Made by a program: the position numbers and the translations under genes
The notes under the pieces: generated by a model
The model's input: the letters and a program-made list of their open reading frames with translations, nothing else
What the model was told of the DNA's origin: nothing
The model's database searches: none
Shown here: positions 55,816 through 64,000 of the stretch, piece after piece
Position numbering within the stretch: the stretch's first letter is position 1
How the letters are laid out: each line of letters starts with the position of its first letter
Origin: Diplosphaera chodatii
Lineage: Eukaryota > Chlorophyta > Trebouxiophyceae > Prasiolales > Stichococcaceae
Assembly (NCBI GenBank): GCA_032358165.1
Contig: JAALGY010000044.1
Span: forward strand, 682,001 to 746,000
Reading direction: 5' to 3'
DNA: 64,000 bases

Positions 55816-58800
55816 ATGTCGGACTGGAACGCAATTGTTACCGGTGCCACTGGCATACAGGCGCGCATCTGCTCCTAGTGCACATGCATGCAAACAAGAA
55901 TGACCAGGACTGTCTGTCGTGGGTTACCTGCTTCCAGTGGCACGCTGGGGCAATGCATGCCAAAGCAGATTTGGTGGTGATCATGCCACCGGCACACCAG
56001 CTGCTGCACAACAGAGCGTCAATGATACAATATGAGGCTTGACATATCAGCATCATAGCAGCTGCAAGCATCTGCGGTCTCCTGTAGAGGGGCACGCTGC
56101 AGTGAGAGTGCCGCTTCACTCTCCCAGCACGCATGCTGCAGACCTCAGCTGCGATCTCCTCAGAGACGTGAACTGCGCCGTGAGTGTCTGGCACCTCGAC
56201 ACCGCACTTGGCGGTCGGTTGCCGGCGCACAGACTGACAAACAGGTTTGCACCACAGGGTGGCCCGCTGCTGAAGCTGCTGCAGGCTGACAAGCGCTTCG
56301 CCAAGGTGTGGGCCGTCAGTCGCCGGGAGCTGGAGGTCAAGGTGATTGCACATGTAATGTGAGCGCACATGCAGTCTGTTGTGTTATGGTACTCTCTTGA
56401 GTGCATACAGGTGCATGGCTTCGTCACATACCCTGCCCGTGCCGCCTTGCCTGCTGCTATTTGTCCACCTGCTGCAGCTGTTCATTCCTGACAACAGGGT
56501 GACAAGATCACCAACGTGCGCCTCGACCTCACGGATGAGAAGGCGGTGGCCCAGAGCCTGAAGGACAACAAGGTCGAGGGGGTCACTCATGTCTTCCACA
56601 CCGCCTTCTCAGGTATGGACTTGTAAACCTCTCGACAACATCTGGGAGCTTTGCCTTCATGCATCAGGCCAGAGATTGTGTGTGCACATGATGCTCATGT
56701 CTGCTGCGTCAAGAGGGTCACATGGTCAGGGCAATTGGATTGGGGTGACACAGGTGACATGAGCAACATGAGCCTGTCTGTGGCGGACATGCTGCGCAAC
56801 ATTGTGGAGGCCCTGGAGGAGACCAGTGCGCCGCTGAAGCATGTGTACGTCACCCTGGGAGGCAAGTGCCTGTCGGAGGCTGCTTGCCCATCAGACCATG
56901 GGTTGGGTCGCTTCGTGGCTTGCAAGAGCTAGCACCTGGTGGTGGTATGAGTGCGTGTTGCCGTGACATCGAACGTGAGTCTGCAGGGAAGTACTATGGC
57001 ATGCACTTTGGCGTCGCCAAGAGCCCCTTCGATGAGCGTGATGGGGTGAGCCACGCCAGCAGCTACTTGTGTGTGTGCTTCTTTGGCCAGGCCATGTGCT
57101 GCGCATCCGGCCAGCTTGCGTAGATGCTATTCGGCAGTGCACTGAGAAGTTTCTGCATCTGACCCTGCAGCGGCACATCGGAGACAACTACTAGTGCGCC
57201 CTTCCTTTGCTGCGCATGCGAGCATGTGGTTGTGGGCATCAGCCCCATGGACCGTTCCACTTCACGCTGCTGTGGGTCTCCCAAAAGATTTTTAAAGGTT
57301 TTTAGACCTGGCGCTTTGACTCCGACTGCTCCTCTGCTGCAGCTATGCCCTGGAGGATTACCTGAGGGAGCGCCGCGCCAGTGGCGCTAAGTGGACTCAT
57401 TCGACGCTCCGACCCGGCGTAATCGTAGGCTACAGCCTGGGTGGGTGTCGCCTGACAGCAGACTCGAGCATTCTCCATGCTGTTGGTCTGGGCGCTCATC
57501 CTGTGCAAGCGGGACACAACAAGGCTGCCACCTGCACGATGCAGGCTGGCAACTTGAGATTCAACCACATAACATCTGATGCGCATGTTCCAATCGTGGC
57601 TGCTGCGCACCACCGCACGCCTCTGTGGAACTGCCTGCAGTACGAAGCTCAGCTCTTTGGGTGCTGTGCATGTGTGCAAACCGCGCTCCCGCGCTGCATG
57701 CAGGCTCGACCATGAACCTGCTGATGGACATTGGGATCTACGGCACCCTGTGCAAGGAGCTGGGCCTGGAGTTCAGGCGAGTCCAGTTGCAGCTGCACCA
57801 TGGCTGAGCTACCCACCGCAGCTACCCAGCCCGCCATGCTGCCAGCGCTGCATTTGCACGCTCAAGCACAGCATCGCCCGTGGCGGCTGTCTGATGAGCG
57901 GCCGGTCTGCGTCGGTGAACAAATGGCAACCGGGGCGTGATATTACTGCGGGCGCGTGGCTGGTCAGTCTCGCTGGCGGTATGCTGCAGGTATCCTGGGC
58001 CCGAGACATCCTACAACCAGCTGCTGGACTCGGTGGATCACAACCTGCTGATGGAGGCCGCCATCTGGACGTCCACCGCACCTGAGGTCTGGCGTTTCGC
58101 CTGCTGATGGGAATGTGATGTACCGATCGTGTTGCTGGCTACCGACCAAGCGCCAAGACGATCACGTACGCCGTGTCATCTGGCAGCATGTCACAGGGCT
58201 GACAAAAGGTCGTGTCGAGCCTCCCCCGTTTGCTGTGCAGGGGTTCAACAACAGCTACAATGTGTCAAACGGTGCGCTGTGGAAACTGCGTCATGCTGCA
58301 GCAGAGAGTGCACCGCATTTACTACCCTTGACCATGAAACACCAACAGGTTTCTGACAAGCAACGTCGACCACCGAGTGCCGTCGCGCAGGTGACATCTT
58401 CCGCTGGAGGGAGGTTTGGCCTCAGATTGCGGACTGGTTCGGCCTGAAGGTCGGGCCGCCGCTGCAGGTATGGGAAATGCTTTTCGTTAGGCAGACAGCG
58501 AGCATGACCAACACTGCATACGAACTCAAAAAACTGGTCCGTAGTCCTACAGATGTAGCCCCTGCAGCCTAGCCCAGTGCTCCTGTTGTGGTGCTGCCTG
58601 CAGGTGCCTCTGGACACGCTCATGACAACGGACTCCATGAAGAAGGCGTGGGCCGATGCTCAGGTGCGCAGGTCAAGTGCATGTATGGCCAGGCAGCTGT
58701 CAGTAGGCTGAGCACCGGCAGAGCTGCTTACATCATCCGTTCATTGAGACGCCTGCAAGTGGCAGCTTACGATTGCGTACCTCACTTACGATCAGGCATG

Positions 58801-59193
58801 TGCCATGTCTGCAGCAAAAGCACAAGCTGCGCGACGTCAGCATGGAGGACGCAGCCAGCTGGGCGTTTGCCGACGCCACGTTCGCCGTCACCTTTGACAA
58901 CATCAGCAACGTCACCAAGCTCCGCCAGGTGCCACAGCTCTGCACAATCGGTTTCTTTGAAAATGTGTCAGGCGTCGTGAAGTCGGGCGCCATCTGCCAG
59001 GATCCTGCTGCGCGAGGGGTGGTTTCAGAGTGTCCCTTTCTGCTCTCAGGCCGGCTTTGGCGGCATGGTGCTGGACAGCGCCACCAACTGGCTGCAGCAG
59101 CTGGACAAGTTGGCGGATGAGCACAATATCATCCCGCGCTACACGCCCAAGCGCAACTACCAGTCGCTGCCGGAGGCGCAGCGCCAGAAGTAG
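55816..59193 (+). CDS. PRISE-type reductase, tandem copy 2
   Basis: Paralogue of copy 1, 375 residues in 14 exons: 55816-55860, 56258-56341, 56498-56612, 56754-56861, 56987-57045, 57171-57193, 57343-57440, 57704-57776, 57990-58086, 58241-58271, 58391-58467, 58604-58663, 58815-58928, 59050-59193. Every exon matches copy 1 in length, except one codon fewer in the exon at 58815 and an extra intron splitting copy-1 exon 10 after SYNVSN. Marks: MSDWNAIVTGATGIQ, GVTHVFHTAFS, LGGKYYGMHFG, RHIGDNYYYALED, DIFRWREVWPQIADWF. Same predicted chemistry as copy 1. Introns 1, 4 and 8 have GC donors. Start chosen by analogy with copy 1 and the preserved glycine-rich loop. Confidence 0.85.
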
Positions 59194-59590
59194 GAAGCGG
59201 GGGATGGTGGAGCACTGGACGCAAGGCGAGGACTGCTGCGGGAGGTGTACTGCAGTGCAGGGCGCTTGTGGGCTAGCTGCCTCGAAGCTCCTGTTGCCAG
59301 CCAGAGCTTTCATCCATACCGTTCGTGAAATGTGTCTCCCTGACAACCCACTTGCTGTTAGGATCCGGGTCTGCATTCTATATTATGTGAATCAAGCGTT
59401 GCTTTCGCTATGCGCTTCTGAACTGGGGGACCTTTGTGTTGGACTTCGCTCATCCATACTGCAGCTGGTTTGTTTGCTTACCATAGAGCAACAGTTGGTT
59501 TCGTTCGCAATGCTGTGATGACTGTTACTTCGGCTGTCTGGCTTTCTGAAGATATGCTTGACTAATACAGGTTGCTGCTTGAGGGTATCC
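59194..59590. other. Spacer between PRISE copy 2 and the adaptor gene
   Basis: Convergent spacer of about 400 bases, probably both 3' UTRs; nothing recognised. Confidence 0.5.
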
Positions 59591-60972
59591 TCTCAGCATA
59601 AGCTCGCACGGCCATGCCTACATGTGAGGCACGCCTGCCATGCCTCCGTGTCCAAAGCCACCTCAGTCCTGCGAGAAGTGGCCATGCACCTTGATTTGCA
59701 GCTATTCTGTAGATCGCGGGCATGTGCTGCAGGTGCTGTGCATACACAGGAATTGCAACAACAACGCACCGCGACATTCCTTCGCACAGCCTTTGGATCA
59801 GTGTTGTCCAGGATGCCCTGCAAGCAGATGCATCGTGTCTGTGCTCAGGTGCGAGCAGCTGCAGGTTGTCCAACAGGCGTGTACTTGCGCTCGTACCAAT
59901 GCACGTTGCGTACCAAGCCTCGTCCAGTCCTCGTGAAGATCAGCATACCTCGCAAATGACCTCATCAAGCGCGAGCACGGCTCGCCCGTAGTCCCGGAAG
60001 ATGGCCGCCTCGTTGGGCGTCCGCCCCAGGGCCTCTGCCAGGCACCCCGCCACGGCGCCGAGCGACTCCCGCACTGCACGAAGCACACAGATTTTGTCAG
60101 ATGCACCCTCCAGCAGGTTGACGTCCAAAATCCACGACATGCTGGTACATGCTGCAACATATGCAGCTGCAGCAAACTCCAGCGGCTCCCCGCGCTGCAC
60201 TGCCGATGCCCATGTGGCAGGATGCTGGTGTCGTTCGGTGTCTGTGTTGCATGCTGCTTATACATTTACTGTTGAGGGTTGCGGCCAAATGCGCACGCAT
60301 GAGCTCGTCGTACTCGCCGCTGCCGATCATGTAGAACACCAGGTCCTGCACCTTCATGAAGACCACCGCGCCAGCCCTGCAGCAGAGGTGTGCAAAGCAC
60401 CATGGCTTCCAGCTCTGCTCTCAAGCTCCCACACGCAGGTGACGTGGAGCATGGGGTCCCACTTCCCGCAGCGGCGCTGTGCGAAACGAGTCTCATTTGC
60501 AGGGCCACCACAAGCCTACAGCAGAGCAGCAGACCAGCTATGATTGCTAGATGGCAACAGCACACCTATAGCGGGCTACATAGTCCAGGCCGTCCTGTGC
60601 TGCAGGCAGGATGGGGTCCGCGGCCGTCTGCACGGCAGGAGATCCCTCACATGACGCCCTGAAGCAGAGCGCCGGCGCCGGCCTTGCACCGGGGACCAAC
60701 GAGAGCACTCCTGCCTCGGCGACGGAAAGCCCCCAACTTGACGCCGTGTACAATGTGCAGCACTGATCTAGAAGACCCCAGCGCGAGGCGGCACAAGGGG
60801 CCCCGGCAACCGGGGAGGTCCATTCTGACCAGGTGCAGAAGCGCCGCACCTGGAGCGCGGCCCGCATCTCAGCCCGCTCCAGATCCGTGAAGGCGCTGTA
60901 GAAGCGCTCGTACACGACGTGACCCTTCATGGTGGCGATCACCAGCGCCTGGATGCGGCCGTAGTCGCCCAT
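59590..60972 (-). CDS. Longin-type adaptor small subunit, LOLITA-like (TSET/TPLATE complex)
   Basis: Small sigma/zeta-type subunit of a coat or adaptor complex in membrane traffic. Exons, all in phase: 60850-60972 (MGDYGRIQALVIATMKGHVV), 60566-60627 (DPILPAAQDGLDYVARYR), 60297-60376 (AGAVVFMKVQDLVFYMIGSG), 59949-60073 (RESLGAVAGCLAEALGRTPN, RAVLALDEVICE) and 59770-59817 (GILDNTDPKAVRRNVA), then an unclear last exon ending near 59590. The order longin strand, EYDELML, PNEAAIFRDYGR, LDEV, G-L-NTD fits the plant LOLITA small subunit of TSET better than coatomer zeta or AP sigma chains, judged from memory. TSET works at the plasma membrane in endocytosis in plants. An upstream in-frame Met at 61029 is an alternative start. 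Confidence 0.65.
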
Positions 60973-61138
60973 GGCCGGCCAGCGCAGCGCTTCGGTCTGT
61001 GGCGCGGCGGCAGTGCTGCCGTGCCGCAAGCCCGTTGCTGCCTGCCCTCTGTGCGCCGCCGCCTACCACTATGCAGCTGATGATCCGTGAACCTGATGTC
61101 TAGTTGTGCAGCTCACACAGCTGCACTGATGTGAAGGG

Positions 61139-61469
61139 ATGCAGGTGCTCTTGGACGCCGCAACGACCGCGCAGCGCAAAGTGCTGAGCGGTGTGTCAAG
61201 CTGGTGTCACGGTGGTCTCTGGAGTGTGCAAGCTGCCAGACTTGCTTGGTTGATGGCAATGGAAGCGCTGGGGATGTGTTGTGGGCTGGGCAGCTTGCAC
61301 GGTGACATGGATGTTCTTAGTGATCACCAAGCAAATATGCAGGCTGCTTCAGCCGATCGTCAAGCCTCAGATAGCAGATGATTCGGCTACAATGGTGGCT
61401 GCACTGGGCGACAATTTGGCAGTACTCCAGCCTGAAGATGTTCTGAAGGAAGCAGAGAGTCATGACTAA
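61139..61469 (+). CDS. Possible small plus-strand gene, unidentified
   Basis: An ATG at 61139 opens MQVLLDAATTAQRKVLSG, followed by a donor-like GTGTGTC. After an ATATGCAG acceptor near 61340, LLQPIVKPQIADDSATMVAA and NLAVLQPEDVLKEAESHD run to a stop at about 61469. It looks coding but no family was recognised. It would be divergent from the adaptor gene. Confidence 0.3.
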
Positions 61470-61714
61470 GAGACTAACTGATGGTGAGCTATGCAGGCCT
61501 ACTTGCATGTTAGCTGAGCCCCATATCAAGCCACTGCAGTGCTGCCGATGATGTCATGTCTCAGAGTCAGTACCTGCGTGCACACCGCTCGTCTGCTCTG
61601 CATGCATGCGCCTCGGGAGGGGCGGCATTTTGCAGGACTGCAGAAGCTGTTGTCTGCATGCCCCACCCTTGATACGCGCCGCTGCCTCCATGCAGCCTTC
61701 TGCATGCATGTACA

Positions 61715-62011
61715 ATGAAGCCCGACCTCACCGCTGCTGACATCCTCGTCGGCGTGGCAAAATCTGGCAAGTCTTCACCCTGCACAGCCAGCTGCCTGCC
61801 AACAGGGCTGGGCTTCCGTCGGCTTCCGGCGCGGGACCCGTCAGCCGACATAGTCCTCCAGAGACACCTCTGCCGGCCCCGCCTGCACATAGCATGTGTC
61901 CCTGATATGTACATTGCTCTGCTATGCAATCATGTCCTGCAAGCTCAGCCCACGCCTGAAGCAGACTCCGTTACTGTCGAAGCCTTCGTTCGTGGACCCT
62001 CATGCAGGTGA
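61715..62011 (+). CDS. Possible small plus-strand gene, unidentified
   Basis: An ATG at 61715 gives MKPDLTAADILVGVAKSGKS and the frame remains open to 62011. An internal acceptor and a GTGAGT-like donor near 62010 suggest it may be spliced. It would converge on the squalene synthase 3' end. No family match. Confidence 0.25.
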   Translation: MKPDLTAADILVGVAKSGKSSPCTASCLPTGLGFRRLPARDPSADIVLQRHLCRPRLHIACVPDMYIALLCNHVLQAQPTPEADSVTVEAFVRGPSCR

Positions 62012-62038
62012 GTAACAGCAAGCTCGGGCAAGGCTTGG

Positions 62039-63933
62039 TCACAGCAGCATGCTGACCTGGAACATGTCGAGCTGCAGCAGCCTCGCAATCAGGAAGGCGA
62101 TCAGCGCCAGCGCCAACGCGTTGAAGTACCACTTGCCGACGATGGCCCACCCTGCAGCCAGCACATCCACAACCTCCGCCACTGAAATCCTTGATAGTAT
62201 CCCAGTCTGTGATGTGCCTGTCTCTCCCTCAAAAATAAACCACCGACTTGTGCTGTGTACTAAGTGGAAAATGACTCTGCTGCTGTTGCATCCTACCTGA
62301 TCGCCGGGGCGGGGGGCAGTTGGCAATGCCTGCACTGCACAGCCGTCGGATCTCCGCCGTCCGCTGCTGCGTCTGCTGCGCCGTCGCTCTGACCTGCGGC
62401 TTCGTGCTGAGCACCACCTGCACCATGGCACGTACGTACGATGTAAGATGACGCAAAACCAACAGCAGTTGAAGTACAGCTGGTTGGATCTCGAGCTGCT
62501 GGACCTATATGTTCACACAATAACAAAGCAGATCGGCGCACCCGTTGGGATTTTGCATCAATCTCAGCGGCCCAGGTGTCGAAGGCCTCATACACCTCGC
62601 GCATGGACACCAGGTGCGTGATGTACTTCGCTGTCAGGCCCCGCCGCATCTTCACCACCCCTGCAGCACAGCAAGGGGCCTGGACTATCAGTCCATGTCA
62701 TCACACAGACACTACAATGTTGCTGGGCAGCAGGTGTGAGAATGCAACCCCTGCTTTGCCTGCCGATCGTAACAGGGGATGCCACAGCAGCGCTGCGTGT
62801 GTGCACGCTGCAGCAGCACGAGGGCAGCAGCGCAGCACATCAGTCACCTGTGAAAACCCCGTGGTTCGCATAGCACAGCCCCAGCGTGCCTGCTGCCATC
62901 ACCTGCGTGTGCGCTCGAGATGTGACGCAGTGCTGGTTGCCAGCAAAAGGGAAAATGGTGGGCATTCGAGTGTTGCTTACATATTTTGGACCGGCTGATG
63001 ATGCCAGTCAGCGGCCAGCTGCAGGATGGTACTGCTGCCTGGTTGACGAAGGCTATGCAGCATACGCGCCACCACACAACATGGTGGTGCCTTCGCCATT
63101 GACAGGCCGCAGAATATTTAAACATGCACCTGTGGGATGGCGCAGAAGCGGAAGATGTGCCAGTCCCGCACGCGCTCCATGTAGGCCAGGCAGTGCGGCA
63201 CGTGCTTCAGGGCGTCCGTCACCAGCTCGTTGAGGCACGCCACCGCCGCCCCCGCATGCGCCTTCTCCTGAGGGGACATCGCATACTGGCCTGGACACAT
63301 GCCTGTTGCTCCCCGCAATGTGACCGCTGTTCGGAATTCAGGGCAGCCGCATCTGGTGCAGAAGCGCCTCAAGCCATGTTTTAGAATAACATTGCACGGT
63401 GCATCCGTGTCTACCGTAACCATTCAAGAAGGCTGACCCTGGTCCCCCCCAAGACCGCCATGTGCGGGCAATCACGCCGGGCAGCTGCACTGCACCCCTC
63501 CATGCTATCACGCCAAGATGTGCGGCGGCGCACCTTGAAGTCGGCCAGCCTGTCGGCGTGCTTGCCCCACACCTCGCGCGGCCAGAACATGCGCGGCGCG
63601 GGCTCCTCCACAATGTCCTCCAGGTAGTCCCGGATGATGTTGGTCTTCTGCAGGAACAGCCCCATATGGTTCGACAGCACCTGCGCACCACACCAGGAAA
63701 GCGTTGCCCGGTCGGCAAGGCCTGCTGCGGATCTGCAAAGCCCCAGCTGTGTCAGCTGTATGGGACAGGGCTGTGCTGTCTGTGGCAGCTTGATACACTG
63801 CAGTCATGTTACAGCTGGCAGGTGGTTGTGAGGCCGGACCTCTTCCCCCGCAAATTCCTGGCCCTCAAGGCCGCTGGCAGCCCACAGGTCTGACAGCCCA
63901 ATACCGACCAGGCCCGCCACATAGTGGCAGTAC
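62039..63933 (-). CDS. Squalene synthase (5' end beyond the right edge)
   Basis: Farnesyl-diphosphate farnesyltransferase, making squalene from two FPP with NADPH at the ER membrane; first committed step of sterol synthesis. Seven exons: 63840-63933 ([20 protein letters not shown]), 63534-63680 ([20 protein letters not shown] and MFWPREVW), 63130-63290, 62848-62902 ([18 protein letters not shown]), 62542-62660 ([20 protein letters not shown]), 62297-62417 and 62039-62181. DYLED is the second aspartate-rich motif. The last exon encodes a hydrophobic helix ([17 protein letters not shown]), the usual C-terminal membrane anchor. About 280 codons are present; the N-terminal third, with the first Asp motif, lies outside the window. 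An intron runs from 63934 to the edge. Confidence 0.93.
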
Positions 63934-64000
63934 CTGTGCGTCACATTGTCATGCTGTGACAGCCACAAGGAGGAGGCGAGTGGCCATCACTCAGATTCAG

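Noticed and set aside
63534..63933. Phytoene synthase
   Set aside because: Shares the prenyl-synthase fold, but [30 protein letters not shown] and the C-terminal membrane helix are those of squalene synthase.
1..64000. CRISPR arrays, operons and ribosome binding sites
   Set aside because: The DNA is eukaryotic nuclear sequence with spliceosomal introns; no regular spacer-repeat array was found.

Overview
The window is nuclear DNA of a green alga (Chlorophyta; class not determined). Genes are split into many short exons with small introns ending in pyrimidine/TGCAG acceptors, the DNA is GC-rich, and the gene content is green-lineage: an SBP-box-like protein (SBP domains are known from Viridiplantae), a small subunit resembling LOLITA of the TSET/TPLATE complex, two PRISE-type 5-beta-reductase-like SDRs, and squalene synthase. 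Coding regions were assembled by eye from splice sites, reading frame continuity and family motifs, so start and end points are better supported for some genes than others.

Layout. 1-2.3 kb: 3' part of a minus-strand protein kinase that runs off the left edge. 3.5-8.8 kb (+): a complete 16-exon carnosine-synthase-like ATP-grasp enzyme. 9.3-19.1 kb (+): the nonsense-mediated-decay helicase UPF1, in about 27 exons. 20.3-32.0 kb (-): a tandem array of three RecQ-like helicase genes. The two left copies share a frameshift and a nearly identical ~2.9-kb block; the right copy reads open. 32.67 kb (-): a tRNA-Gly(UCC) beside a long purine/pyrimidine tract. 33-43 kb: a poorly resolved stretch with scattered coding-like exons on both strands. 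43.5-49.3 kb (-): a very large SBP-box-like protein. 49.9-50.7 kb (-): the 3' end of a gene with an acidic C-terminus. 51.3-54.5 and 55.8-59.2 kb (+): tandem PRISE reductase genes with matching exon lengths. 59.6-61.0 kb (-): LOLITA-like adaptor small subunit. 62.0-64 kb (-): squalene synthase, its 5' end beyond the right edge.

How the genes relate. Most are independent eukaryotic genes. The two PRISE reductases and squalene synthase lie within about 13 kb and belong to families acting in terpenoid/sterol chemistry, with only the adaptor subunit between them. The most unusual features are an apparent excess of GC-AG introns (nine supported by codon phase), GT/GC donor switching between the PRISE paralogues, an extra intron in one of them, a RecQ-like family with its DExH box changed to EDAH, and a TATAAA-containing module about 100-160 bp upstream of four minus-strand start codons.
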